Shown: piece by piece, positions 17,143 through 26,099 of the stretch
Numbering within the stretch: position 1 is the stretch's first letter
How the letters are laid out: each line of letters opens with the position of its first letter
NCBI RefSeq assembly: GCF_000022085.1
Contig: NC_011894.1
Coordinates: forward strand, 6,867,001-6,931,000
Origin: Methylobacterium nodulans ORS 2060
GTDB taxonomy: Bacteria > Pseudomonadota > Alphaproteobacteria > Rhizobiales > Beijerinckiaceae
Direction of reading: 5' to 3'
DNA: 64,000 nucleotides
The notes under the pieces: model-generated
What the model saw: only the letters and a program-made list of their open reading frames with translations
What the model was told of the DNA's origin: nothing
Databases searched by the model: none
Translations under genes and position numbers: made by a program

Positions 17143-19140
17143 TCAGCGCGGACGCCGCGAGACGCTGACCACGTTGGTGTCGCGGGCCGGGCGCTTCGCC
17201 GCGCGCGGCTGCTCGGGCAGCAGGTCGGTGACGGTGCGGACGATGGCAGGCGCGTCGAGGCCGGCCTGGGCGTACATGCGCTCGGGGCTGTCGTGGTCCT
17301 GGTACACGTCCGGCAGCGTCAGGGTGCGCACCCGCACCGTGCCCGCATCCAGCGCCCCCCGCGCCGCGAGCAGATGCAGCACCATCGCCCCAAAGCCCCC
17401 GGTCGAGCCCTCCTCCAGCGTCACCAGCACCTCATGGCTCCCCGCCAGATCCAGGATCAGCGCCTCGTCCAGCGGCTTGGCAAAGCGCGCATCCGCCACC
17501 GTCACCCCGATCCCGCTCTCCTCCAGGCGGTCCGCCGCCTTCAGCGCCTCCGCCAGCCGCGTGCCCAGGCTCAGAAGCGCCACCCGCGCCCCTGGCGGCC
17601 GCCGCAGCACCCGGCCCTTGCCGATCGCCAGCACCTCGCCCCGCTCCGGCAGGTCCACCCCCACGCCTTCGCCGCGCGGATAGCGCAACGCGATCGGGCC
17701 GGCATCATGCGCATGCGCGGTCGCCACCATGTGCACCAGCTCCGCCTCGTCCGCCGCCGCCATCACCGTCAGGTTCGGCAGGCAGCACAGATAGGCCAGG
17801 TCGAACGCCCCCGCATGCGTCGCCCCGTCCGCCCCCACCAGCCCCGCCCGGTCGAGCGCAAACCGCACCGGCAGGTTCTGGATCGCCACGTCGTGCACCA
17901 CCTGGTCGTAGGCCCGCTGCAGGAAGGTCGAGTAGATCGCGCAGAACGGCCGGAACCCCTCCGCCGCCAGACCGGCCGCAAACGTCACCGCGTGCTGCTC
18001 GGCGATCCCCACATCGAAGGTGCGCTCCGGATGCGCCTTGGCGAAAATATCCACCCCGGTGCCCGACGGCATCGCCGCGGTGATCGCCACCACCGTCTCG
18101 TCCGCAGCCGCCGCCTTGACCAGGCTCTCCCCGAACACCCGGGTGTAGCTCGGCGCATTCGGCTTGGCCTTCACCTGCTGGCCCGAGAGCACGTCGAACT
18201 TCACCACCGCGTGGCCGCGGTCGGCGGCGGCTTCCGCCGGGGCGTAGCCCTTGCCCTTCTGGGTCACCACATGCACCAGCACCGGGCCCTCGGGCGCGTC
18301 GCGCACGTTCTTGAGCACCGGCAGCAGATGGTCGAGATTGTGCCCGTCGATCGGCCCGACATAGTGGAAGCCGAGCTCCTCGAACATGGTGCCGCCGCCC
18401 GCCAGGATGCCGCGGGCGTATTCCTCGGCCCGCGCCGCGGTGTCGTAGAGGGCCTTGGGCAGCAGCCGGCCGAACTGCTTGGCGGTGTCGCGCAAGGAGC
18501 GGTAGGTGTCGCCCGAGACCAGCCGGGCCAGATAGGCCGACATCGCCCCGACCGGGGGGGCGATCGACATGTCGTTGTCGTTGAGGATCACGATCAGGCG
18601 CGAGCGCAGCGCCCCGGCATTGTTCATCGCCTCGTAGGCCATGCCGGCCGAGATCGAGCCGTCGCCGATCACCGCCACCACGTTGCGCCGCGCCGGCGTC
18701 TCGCCGCGGGCGCGCGCCGCCGCCTCGGCCAGATCGCGGGCGATCGCCATGCCGAGCCCGGCCGAGATCGAGGTGGAGGAATGGGCCGCCCCGAACGGAT
18801 CGTAGGGGCTCTCGGCCCGCTTGGTGAAGCCGGACAACCCGCCGCCCTGGCGCAGGGTGCGGATGCGGTCGCGCCGGCCGGTCAGGATCTTGTGCGGATA
18901 GGCCTGGTGGCCGACATCCCAGATCAGGCGGTCGTCGGGGGTGGTGAAGACGTAGTGCAGCGCCACCGTGAGTTCGACCACCCCCAGGCCGGCCCCGAGA
19001 TGGCCGCCGGTGACCGACACCGCGTCGATGGTCTCGGCGCGCAACTCGTCCGCGAGCTGGCGCAGGTCGCTCTCCGGCAGGGCGCGGAGATCCGCCGGAT
19101 CACGGACGCGATCGAGGAGGGGAAGGCTGAGCGGTGACAC
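17143..19140 (-). CDS. dxs: 1-deoxy-D-xylulose-5-phosphate synthase
   Basis: A 665-residue thiamine-diphosphate enzyme that condenses pyruvate and glyceraldehyde 3-phosphate in the first step of the MEP isoprenoid pathway. The catalytic histidine region [17 protein letters not shown], the cofactor motif [20 protein letters not shown] and the transketolase-like [19 protein letters not shown] are intact. The frame has no ATG near the family N-terminus; a GTG preceded by GAGGATCG gives the expected start. It follows xseB by 84 bases, an arrangement common in alphaproteobacteria. Confidence 0.96.
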   Translation of the reverse strand: MSPLSLPLLDRVRDPADLRALPESDLRQLADELRAETIDAVSVTGGHLGAGLGVVELTVALHYVFTTPDDRLIWDVGHQAYPHKILTGRRDRIRTLRQGGGLSGFTKRAESPYDPFGAAHSSTSISAGLGMAIARDLAEAAARARGETPARRNVVAVIGDGSISAGMAYEAMNNAGALRSRLIVILNDNDMSIAPPVGAMSAYLARLVSGDTYRSLRDTAKQFGRLLPKALYDTAARAEEYARGILAGGGTMFEELGFHYVGPIDGHNLDHLLPVLKNVRDAPEGPVLVHVVTQKGKGYAPAEAAADRGHAVVKFDVLSGQQVKAKPNAPSYTRVFGESLVKAAAADETVVAITAAMPSGTGVDIFAKAHPERTFDVGIAEQHAVTFAAGLAAEGFRPFCAIYSTFLQRAYDQVVHDVAIQNLPVRFALDRAGLVGADGATHAGAFDLAYLCCLPNLTVMAAADEAELVHMVATAHAHDAGPIALRYPRGEGVGVDLPERGEVLAIGKGRVLRRPPGARVALLSLGTRLAEALKAADRLEESGIGVTVADARFAKPLDEALILDLAGSHEVLVTLEEGSTGGFGAMVLHLLAARGALDAGTVRVRTLTLPDVYQDHDSPERMYAQAGLDAPAIVRTVTDLLPEQPRAAKRPARDTNVVSVSRRPR

Positions 19141-19223
19141 CGAACGATCCTCATGTCCGGAAAGGGAAGCGCGCTGCTTGAGCGCGTAACGGCCGCGGAC
19201 GGGCGACGGGCAGGGCGGGCGCC

Positions 19224-19508
19224 TCAGGCGACATCGAGCGGCGCCGTGCCGACGGGGCTCCCGTCCGCCCCCAGGGTGATGCGCTGGATGCGCGCCTCGG
19301 CCCGCTGGAGCAGCTGCTCGCAATGGCGCTTGAGCGCCTCGCCGCGCTCGTAGATCGCGACGGATTCGTCGAGCGGCACGTTGCCCTGCTCCAGGCGCTG
19401 CACGATGCCCTCGAGTTCCTCGAGCGCCTTCTCGAACGGCAGATCGCCCATCGCGGCCGGGCCGGACGATGGGGCGGTCGACGCGGCATCGGACCGGGCT
19501 GCGGTCAT
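19224..19508 (-). CDS. xseB: Exodeoxyribonuclease VII small subunit
   Basis: A 94-residue subunit of the ssDNA exonuclease VII complex. The conserved core [20 protein letters not shown] followed by [16 protein letters not shown] and a helical tail is present. The start MTAARSD, preceded by GAAGAG, gives normal family length; a longer form from 19628 would add about 40 poorly conserved residues. It is upstream of dxs and probably in the same transcript. Confidence 0.92.
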   Translation of the reverse strand: MTAARSDAASTAPSSGPAAMGDLPFEKALEELEGIVQRLEQGNVPLDESVAIYERGEALKRHCEQLLQRAEARIQRITLGADGSPVGTAPLDVA

Positions 19509-19652
19509 CTCTTCAAGCTCCCCAGCGAGCGAAGGTTTATGACCGCGCGCCTGTCTCAAAACAACCCTCTCACGGCGCCGGGCCAGGGAGACCGGACTAT
19601 TCTCCGAGGAGGGCTGCGTTTGCGCCACACTGATTAATGTAGGTTAAGGCGT

Positions 19653-19678
19653 CGGGCGTCTCCCGTGGAGATCGCCCG
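19653..19678 (-). terminator. Terminator-like hairpin after serA
   Basis: CGGGCG-TCTCC pairs with GGAGA-T-CGCCCG around a three-base loop, giving an 11-bp stem with one bulged base, 22 bases beyond the serA stop. It lacks a clear U-tract, so its efficiency is uncertain. Confidence 0.45.
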
Positions 19679-19700
19679 GGGATCATCCGCCCGAGCACCG

Positions 19701-21296
19701 TCAGAAGCGCACGGCGCGCGCGCGCTTGACCTGGGGAATCGCCTCGATCTGCCGCAGCAGGGCGGGCGAGACCGGCTGGTCGACGGCCACGAAGCAGATC
19801 GCATCGCCGCCCGGCCGGTCGCGGCCGAGATGGAAGGTCGCGACGTTGACGCCCGCCTCGCCGAGCAGCGTGCCGAAGCGGCCGATGAAGCCCGGCTGGT
19901 CGGCGTTTCGCACGTAGAGCATGTGCGGCGCGAAGGCGGCTTCGAGCGGAATGCTGCGGATCTCGACGGTGCGCGGCACCCCGTCATGGAACACGGTACC
20001 GGCTGCGTCGCGGGGCATGTCCTCGGCCTCGACGGTGACGTGCAGCACCGAGGCGTAGTTGTGTGCGCTGCCGGTGCGGGTCGTGGTCTCGACCACGATG
20101 CCCCGCTGGCGGGCGACCTCCGTCGCCGAGACCATGTTGACGCCTTCGAGGAAGGGCTTGAGCGCGCCCGCGACGGCCGACGCCGTGAGCGCCTTCAGGT
20201 TCATGGACGCGATCTCGCCCTCGAACGCGATGCGGATGCCGCGGATCGGCGCCTCCGTGAGCTGGCCCAGGAAGGAGCCGAGCTGCTCGGCGAGCGTCAC
20301 GAAGGGCCGCAGGCGCGGCGCCTCCTCGGCCGAAATCGACGGGAAGTTGACCGCGTTGCGGATCGCGCCGTGGAGGAGGTGGTCGGCCATCTGCTCGGCC
20401 ACCTGAAGGGCGACGTTCTCCTGCGCCTCCCGGGTGGAGGCGCCGAGATGCGGCGTGCAGATCACGTGCGGGTGCCCGAACAGCACGTTCTCGGTGGCAG
20501 GCTCGACGGAGAAGACGTCGAAGGCCGCCCCCGCCACATGGCCCCGGTCGAGGGCGGCGCGCAGGGCCGCCTCGTCCACGAGGCCGCCGCGGGCGCAGTT
20601 GACGATGCGCACGCCGGGCTTGGTGCGGGCGAGCGCTTCCGCGGAGAGGATGTTGCGGGTCTTCTCGGTGAGCGGCACGTGCAGGGTGATGACGTCGGCG
20701 CGGCGCAACAGCTCGTCGAGTTCCACCTTCTCGACCCCGATCTCGATGGCGCGCTCCGGCGTCAGGAAGGGATCGTAGGCGATGACGCGCATGCGCAGGC
20801 CGATGCCGCGGTCGGCCACGATGGAGCCGATATTGCCGCAGCCGATCACGCCGAGCGTCTTGGCCGTCAGCTCGATGCCGAGGAAGCGGTTCTTCTCCCA
20901 GCGCCCTTGCTGCGTGGAGGCATCCGCCTGCGGGATCTCGCGGGCGAGCGCCAGCATCATGGCGATGGCATGCTCGGCGGTGGTGACCGCGTTGCCGTGG
21001 GGCGTGTTCATCACGATCACGCCGCGGGCGGTGGCGGCCGGCACGTCGACATTGTCGACGCCGATGCCGGCCCGGCCGACCACCCGCAGGCGCTCGGCCT
21101 TGTCGAGGAGGGCGGCCGTGACCTTGGTGGTCGAGCGGATGGCGAGGCCGTCGTAATCGCCGATGGCGGCGGCGAGCGCCTCCTTGTCCTTGCCGAGTTC
21201 GGGACGCAGGTCGGCTACGAGCCCGCGCTCGCGGAAAATCGCGACGGCGGCGGGGGAGAGGGCGTCGGAGATGAGGACGCGCTTGGGGGTGGTCAT
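19701..21296 (-). CDS. serA: D-3-phosphoglycerate dehydrogenase
   Basis: A 531-residue enzyme catalysing the first committed step of serine synthesis. Seen in order: the catalytic domain, the NAD site LGVIGCGNIGSIVADRG, the signature NCARGGLVDEAALRAALD, the catalytic histidine in CTPHLGAST, then an intervening ASB-type domain and a C-terminal ACT domain (MLYVRNADQPGFIGRFGTLL). The length is that of the long (type I) form, usually sensitive to serine. The next gene upstream on the same strand is serC. Confidence 0.96.
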   Translation of the reverse strand: MTTPKRVLISDALSPAAVAIFRERGLVADLRPELGKDKEALAAAIGDYDGLAIRSTTKVTAALLDKAERLRVVGRAGIGVDNVDVPAATARGVIVMNTPHGNAVTTAEHAIAMMLALAREIPQADASTQQGRWEKNRFLGIELTAKTLGVIGCGNIGSIVADRGIGLRMRVIAYDPFLTPERAIEIGVEKVELDELLRRADVITLHVPLTEKTRNILSAEALARTKPGVRIVNCARGGLVDEAALRAALDRGHVAGAAFDVFSVEPATENVLFGHPHVICTPHLGASTREAQENVALQVAEQMADHLLHGAIRNAVNFPSISAEEAPRLRPFVTLAEQLGSFLGQLTEAPIRGIRIAFEGEIASMNLKALTASAVAGALKPFLEGVNMVSATEVARQRGIVVETTTRTGSAHNYASVLHVTVEAEDMPRDAAGTVFHDGVPRTVEIRSIPLEAAFAPHMLYVRNADQPGFIGRFGTLLGEAGVNVATFHLGRDRPGGDAICFVAVDQPVSPALLRQIEAIPQVKRARAVRF

Positions 21297-21362
21297 GGAT
21301 AAGGCTCCGGATCGGTGGGCCGGATCCGCCGCACACGGGGCACGTCCCGCGGACACGCCGCG

Positions 21363-21530
21363 GGCAGAACCCCTCTCCCGTTTGGGAGAGGGCCAGGGGT
21401 GAGGGTGCTACGGTTCCGGATCAAGCGCTGAGCGCAGCGTTGGCAGCGGCACCGTTCAGGCTTCTTGCTGCACCGTCTCCACCCTCACCCCTGCCCCTCT
21501 CCCAAACGGGAGAGGGGTTCTGTCGGCGCC
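21363..21530. repeat. Palindromic intergenic repeat between serA and serC
   Basis: A left arm (AACCCCTCTCCCGTTTGGGA onward) and a right arm with the exact inverse order flank a centre beginning GTGAGGGTGCTACGGTT. The centre closely matches that of the element at 2927, including AGCGCAGCG/GGCAGCGGCAC and CTTCTTGCTG. No reading frame. Arms are shorter (about 45 bp) than in the 2927 copy. Confidence 0.75.
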
Positions 21531-21561
21531 CGTCTTGAGCGCGCGGCGGATCCGAGCGGCG

Positions 21562-22734
21562 TCAGGCGGCCTGCCGAAGCAGGCGGGACTTTTCCTCGGC
21601 GAAGGCCCAGTCGAGCCAGGGCGTGAGAGCTTCGAGATCCGCCGCCTCGACGGTCGCCCCGCACCAGATCCTGAGGCCCGCAGGCGCGTCCCGGTAGGCG
21701 CCGATGTCGAAGGCGACGCCCTCGCGCTCCAGGCTCGCGGCGATGCCCTTGGCGAGCGCCGCCACGGCCTCGGGGCCGCGGCCCGTCACCTCCGGGTCGG
21801 CGATCACGAGACAGACGCTGGTATTCGAGGCGTGACGCGGATCGGCCGCGAGATTCGCGATCCAGGGCGTGCGCGCCACCCAATCCGCCACGACCTTGGC
21901 GTTGGCGTCCGCCCGGGCACGCAGGGCCGGCAGGCCGCCGAGCCCCTCCGCCCAGCGCAGGGCGTCGATATAGTCCTCGACCGCCAGCATGGAGGGCGTG
22001 TTGATGGTCTCGCCCTGGAAGATGCCCTCGATGAGCTTGCCGCCCTTGGTCATGCGGAAGATCTTCGGCATGGGCCAGGACGGCGTGTAGCTCTCCAGCC
22101 GCGCGACGGCGCGCGGCGAGAGGATCAGCATCCCGTGCGCGGCCTCGCCGCCCAGCACCTTCTGCCAGGAGAAGGTCACGGCATCGAGCTTGCCCCAGTC
22201 GAGGTTCTGGGCGAAGGCCGCCGAGGTGGCGTCGCAGATCACCACGCCCTCGCGGTCGGCGGCGATCCAGTCCGCATCCGGCACGCGCACCCCCGAGGTG
22301 GTGCCGTTCCAGGTGAACACCACGTCGTGCTGCTTGGTGTCGATGCCCGAGAGGTCGGGGAGCTGGCCGTACGGGGCCGTGGTGACGCGGGCGTCGAGCC
22401 TGAGCTGCTTGACCGCGTCGGTGACCCAGCCCTCGCCGAAGGATTCCCAGGCCAGCATCTCGACCGGGCGCGGCCCGAGCAGCGACCACATCGCCATCTC
22501 GACGGCGCCGGTGTCGGAGGCCGGCACGATGCCGATGCGGTAATCGTCCGGCACCTCCAGCACGGCGCGGGTGAGGTCGATGGCCTCCCTCAGCTTGGTC
22601 TTGCCGAGCTTCGCGCGGTGGGAGCGGCCGAGGGCCGCGTCGGAGAGGGCGGCGGGCGTCCAGCCGGGGCGCTTGGCGCAGGGGCCGGACGAGAAGAAGG
22701 GCGCGCGCGGGCGCGCGTCGGGCCGGGTCGTCAT
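21562..22734 (-). CDS. serC: Phosphoserine aminotransferase
   Basis: A 390-residue PLP enzyme that transaminates 3-phosphohydroxypyruvate. The alphaproteobacterial-type N-terminus [15 protein letters not shown] is present, the PLP lysine is in [18 protein letters not shown], and [11 protein letters not shown] and [10 protein letters not shown] are typical. Start [12 protein letters not shown] is preferred to an earlier Met that would add an unrelated 21 residues; the ribosome site is weak. Works with the neighbouring serA product in the serine pathway. Confidence 0.96.
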   Translation of the reverse strand: MTTRPDARPRAPFFSSGPCAKRPGWTPAALSDAALGRSHRAKLGKTKLREAIDLTRAVLEVPDDYRIGIVPASDTGAVEMAMWSLLGPRPVEMLAWESFGEGWVTDAVKQLRLDARVTTAPYGQLPDLSGIDTKQHDVVFTWNGTTSGVRVPDADWIAADREGVVICDATSAAFAQNLDWGKLDAVTFSWQKVLGGEAAHGMLILSPRAVARLESYTPSWPMPKIFRMTKGGKLIEGIFQGETINTPSMLAVEDYIDALRWAEGLGGLPALRARADANAKVVADWVARTPWIANLAADPRHASNTSVCLVIADPEVTGRGPEAVAALAKGIAASLEREGVAFDIGAYRDAPAGLRIWCGATVEAADLEALTPWLDWAFAEEKSRLLRQAA

Positions 22735-22869
22735 CTCTGGTATCCATCCTTCCAGATGGGCGCCTCTCGGTGGGGAGAGGTGTCCCGCTGCCGGCAATGA
22801 CGCAGCGGCGGGCGGCGGTCAAGAGCCTTGCCCGGCGGAGCGGGGGCCGGCACGCCGCCGGGCGGCGGC

Positions 22870-24426
22870 TCACGCGGCGACGGCGTCGCGTCCGGCGAAT
22901 CGCAGGCCGTGCCGCCGGGCATAGGCCGCGAGCAACGCCGCATCCTGATCGGGCAGGGCGAGCGCCACGTGGCCGTCCGGCCGGACCAGGATTGCGGCGT
23001 CGCGCGGCATGCCCGCCTCCGCGGCGGCCGGCCCGTGCGCGAAGGCATGGACGGCCAAGTCGAGCGCCGCGGCGGCATCCGCCAGGGCGGGCCGCACGCT
23101 GCCGTAGACGTGGAGTTGCCAGTCGAGCGTGCGCAGGGCCGCGAAGTTGTCGCCCTCCGGGCCCGGAATCCAGGGCAGGCGGTCGCCGCCCCGCACCGTG
23201 CCCGCCCGGCCCCGGCTGAGGGCACTGTGCGGATAGGCGATGCGCACCTGCGAGACGATGTCGAACATCATGCGGCGCGTCGCCGAGAAGCCCCAGAGCA
23301 GGGGCATCAGGTGCGGCAGGAGCCACGTGCGCAGCACCTGATGGCGCAGGCCCCGGCCGATGACGGCCTCGAAGGCCCGGTCGGTGGAGGCGACGAGCTG
23401 GCGCGCGAAGGCGATCCGCTCCGGCTCGTAGGTGTCGAGGAGGGCGGGGTCGGCCCGGCCGCGCAGCACCGTGGCGAGCTTCCAGGACAGGTTCACCGCA
23501 TCTCCGATGCCGGTATTCATCCCCTGGCCGCCCGCCGGGCTGTGGACATGGCCGGCATCGCCCGCGATGAAGCAGCGGCCGGAGCGGAACTGCGCCGCCA
23601 CCCGGTGGTGCACGTGATAGGTCGAGAACCAGTTCACCGCCGCGACGCGCACGCCGAGGAGCGGCTCGGCCGTCGGCTGCACGTCCGAAAAGCTCAGGTC
23701 GTCGCGCTGAGCGAGATGCGGCGGCACGATGCCGATCAGCCGGTGCATGCCGCTCGACCGCACCGGCAGCACGAGGCCGAGGGCATCGACCCCGAGATTG
23801 ACGAAGACGTCCTCGCCGAGCTGATCGGCCAAGTGATCGGCCAAGTGCACGTCCGCGACGTAGAAGAGCTGCCTGTAGGTGCCGCCCGGGAAGCCGATGC
23901 CGAGGCTCTGGCGCACCCGGCTGTGGGCGCCGTCGCAGCCGCACAGATAGGCGACCTCGCAGGTCTCCCGCGCGCCCGCCCGGTCGAGGACCGCGCGCAC
24001 GCCCGTCTCGCCCTCCGCGAGGTCGACGAGTTCGGTGCCGTACTCGACCGGCACGCCGGCATCAGTGAGGCGGGCCAGGAGGAAGCGCTCATGATCGTCC
24101 TGGGGAAAGCACAGCATGAAGGGGAAGGGGCTGATGCCCACCCCGAGATCCCCGAAACGGATCGCGGCCACCTCCGCCCCCTCCTCCCGCAGATGGACCC
24201 CGCCCATGCGGATGCCGCGGGCCACCACCTCGTCCGCGAAGCCGAGCTGCTGGTAGAACTCCAGCGTGCGGGCATGAACCACCATGGCGCGGGAGGCCTC
24301 GCCCGGGCCGGCGGCCCGGTCGATGATGCGGACCGGGATGCCGTGGCGGGCGAGCCGCAGGGCGAGGACGAGGCCGGTCGGTCCGGCGCCGACGATCAGG
24401 ATCGAGGGATGCAACGAAGAGGACAT
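22870..24426 (-). CDS. FAD-dependent aromatic-type monooxygenase
   Basis: A 518-residue class A flavoprotein hydroxylase (PheA/TfdB/polyketide hydroxylase family). It has the dinucleotide motif LIVGAGPTGLVLALRLARHG near the N-terminus, the DG-type segment YLCGCDGAHSRVRQSLG, the GD motif CFIAGDAGHVHSPAGGQGMN, and a C-terminal thioredoxin-like region. GGAGGG precedes the ATG. Divergently transcribed from a TetR gene with a palindrome between, so expression is probably inducible by an aromatic compound. Confidence 0.88.
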   Translation of the reverse strand: MSSSLHPSILIVGAGPTGLVLALRLARHGIPVRIIDRAAGPGEASRAMVVHARTLEFYQQLGFADEVVARGIRMGGVHLREEGAEVAAIRFGDLGVGISPFPFMLCFPQDDHERFLLARLTDAGVPVEYGTELVDLAEGETGVRAVLDRAGARETCEVAYLCGCDGAHSRVRQSLGIGFPGGTYRQLFYVADVHLADHLADQLGEDVFVNLGVDALGLVLPVRSSGMHRLIGIVPPHLAQRDDLSFSDVQPTAEPLLGVRVAAVNWFSTYHVHHRVAAQFRSGRCFIAGDAGHVHSPAGGQGMNTGIGDAVNLSWKLATVLRGRADPALLDTYEPERIAFARQLVASTDRAFEAVIGRGLRHQVLRTWLLPHLMPLLWGFSATRRMMFDIVSQVRIAYPHSALSRGRAGTVRGGDRLPWIPGPEGDNFAALRTLDWQLHVYGSVRPALADAAAALDLAVHAFAHGPAAAEAGMPRDAAILVRPDGHVALALPDQDAALLAAYARRHGLRFAGRDAVAA

Positions 24427-24452
24427 GGTCGGACCCTCCGCGGGACAGCTTA

Positions 24453-24466
24453 TGACCCGTGGGTCA
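24453..24466. promoter_or_regulatory. Palindromic operator TGACCC-GT-GGGTCA
   Basis: A perfect 6-bp inverted repeat with a two-base spacer, TGACCCGTGGGTCA, in the 86-base space between the divergent monooxygenase and TetR starts. Its position and symmetry suit a TetR-dimer site repressing both genes. Confidence 0.65.
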
Positions 24467-24512
24467 CTTTTGCAACCGGCCTCGGATGCGCGATGACCCC
24501 GGCGGAGGCCCG

Positions 24513-25166
24513 ATGACGCAGGTCGCACCGGCTGCGGGGGCGGGCCGCCGCGGCCCGAGCCCGGACAAGACCGCCCGGACCCGTCGCGCCATCGTGGCGG
24601 CGGCCCTCGACGTGTTCCTGGAGCGGGGGTTCTCCGATGCCCGGATGATCGACGTGGCGACGCGGGCGGGCGTCGCGAAGGGCACGCTCTATCTCTACTT
24701 CCGCGACAAGGAGGCTTTGTTCGAGGGCGTGCTGCGGGAGATGATGGCCGACCTCGTCGGTGCGCTCAGCCCGCAGGGGCCCGCGCCCGGCGAGCCTCTG
24801 CGGGCCTTCCTGCGGCGCGTGGCGCTGCCGGCTTTCCGCGGCCTCGAAGAGTCGCGGCGGGCGGGCCTGATCCGGCTCGTGGTGACGGAGGGCGGGCGCT
24901 TTCCGGACGTGGCGGCGGCCTACCGCCGGGTCGTCGTCGACCCGGTCACGGGGGCGATCCGGCGGCTCGCGCAGGAGGCGGTGGCGCGGGGCGAGCTCTC
25001 CTCGGATGCGCTGGTACGGTTTCCCCTGCTGCTGGCGGCGCCGGGCCTGACCGCCACGATCTGGAACGGCCTCTACGGCGCCGAGGAGCCACTCGACACC
25101 GGCGCGGTGGTGGAGGCGTTCCTGGACTGGGTCCTGCCGGAGGTGCCGCCCTCCGACGGCCGCTGA
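24513..25166 (+). CDS. TetR-family transcriptional repressor
   Basis: A 217-residue regulator. The helix-turn-helix occupies residues 22-68: ARTRRAIVAAALDVFLERGF then VATRAGVAKGTLYLYFRDKE. The C-terminal part is a typical TetR ligand domain, ending in a long hydrophobic helix. The start ATG at 24513 follows GGCGGAGG. Divergent from the monooxygenase gene and probably controls it through the palindrome at 24453. Confidence 0.9.
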   Translation: MTQVAPAAGAGRRGPSPDKTARTRRAIVAAALDVFLERGFSDARMIDVATRAGVAKGTLYLYFRDKEALFEGVLREMMADLVGALSPQGPAPGEPLRAFLRRVALPAFRGLEESRRAGLIRLVVTEGGRFPDVAAAYRRVVVDPVTGAIRRLAQEAVARGELSSDALVRFPLLLAAPGLTATIWNGLYGAEEPLDTGAVVEAFLDWVLPEVPPSDGR

Positions 25167-25236
25167 GCTCCCGCTCTGCTGCCTGAGCCGAACGGGACGC
25201 GGATCCTCGGCCGGAGACGAGCCCGTCTCGGCGGCC

Positions 25237-25626
25237 TCAGGCCGAAGCGGCCTGCTGCCTGCCGGGCCTGCGCGGGAGCGAGGCTTGGCGCAGGGCCGCG
25301 GCCCGGCGGCGTCGGGCGGCCTCGGCCCGGCGCAGGAGCCAGTCGAGGATGTTGCGCTCCACCCGCTCGCCGGTGTCGCGGTCGGTGAGGCGATGGATGC
25401 GGTCGGCCCGGAAGCCCCGATAGGCATCGCGATCCCGGTCGGTCCCGCCGACCAGCACCTTGCCCGGGCCGATCTTGAGCTCGTGAGCGGCGAGATGGCG
25501 GACCGTCCAGGTGCCGTTGCCATCCTCGTACACGAGCTCGAACCGGCCCTCGATCGGCAGCACCCGCCAGGCGCCGTCCTGGCGCTCGACGGGCCCGTCC
25601 GGCCCGGAAAAGCTGTTCTCAAACAT
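25237..25626 (-). CDS. Small WYL-like domain protein
   Basis: A 129-residue protein I do not recognise by name. Residues 25-95 fit the WYL pattern: FELVYEDGNGTWTVRHLAAH, then an HELKIGPGKVLVGG strand, then AYRGFRADRIHRLTD. WYL domains usually sit behind a helix-turn-helix and sense nucleotides or other ligands, but no DNA-binding domain is present. The C-terminus is basic (RRAEAARRRRAAALRQ). No clear ribosome site. WYL assignment is by pattern only. Confidence 0.6.
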   Translation of the reverse strand: MFENSFSGPDGPVERQDGAWRVLPIEGRFELVYEDGNGTWTVRHLAAHELKIGPGKVLVGGTDRDRDAYRGFRADRIHRLTDRDTGERVERNILDWLLRRAEAARRRRAAALRQASLPRRPGRQQAASA

Positions 25627-25886
25627 GACGTTGATATAGGTGTTCGGGCTTTGTTCTTAAAGGGGGAGCGGCCCGGTCTCGGGGGTCGGAGGAGCGGGTG
25701 GTTGTTCCGGCACCTCACGCCAAGCGGAACGGCAAGCGGTGCGCCCATCGCGGCATTCGCAATGCCGGCATGTGGACCAAGGTCGGAGAAGTGGCAGCGC
25801 TATCCTTCTGTGCGCGCTCGGAGCGGGCCGTTGTCGCGGGCGTTGGCCTCGATCAAGCCGGGAGAGCTTGGGGCCGGAGGAACACC

Positions 25887-26099
25887 ATGCCGAACCGCGG
25901 ATACACCGTGCGCAAAGGACGTGAGGGGTGGGGCGTCTACGCCCTCCATACGGGTGAGCCGGTCCGGGTGAACGGGCGCATGCAGACAGGGCTTCCGCTC
26001 GAAACCGCGACCCAGCTGGCGGAGTCGCTCCAGCTGCTCGCGGTGATCGGAACCGATGCCGTCGAGCAGCCGATCCTCACACGCCGATCAATCCACTAG
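25887..26099 (+). CDS. 70-residue hypothetical protein
   Basis: A small soluble protein starting at an ATG preceded by GGAGG. It reads NRGYTVRKGREGWGVYALHT followed by a predicted helix ETATQLAESLQLLAVIG. No known motif. Its stop codon coincides with the CTAG at the left edge of the IS1182-type element, so the insertion lies exactly at its end and leaves the coding sequence intact. Confidence 0.55.
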   Translation: MPNRGYTVRKGREGWGVYALHTGEPVRVNGRMQTGLPLETATQLAESLQLLAVIGTDAVEQPILTRRSIH

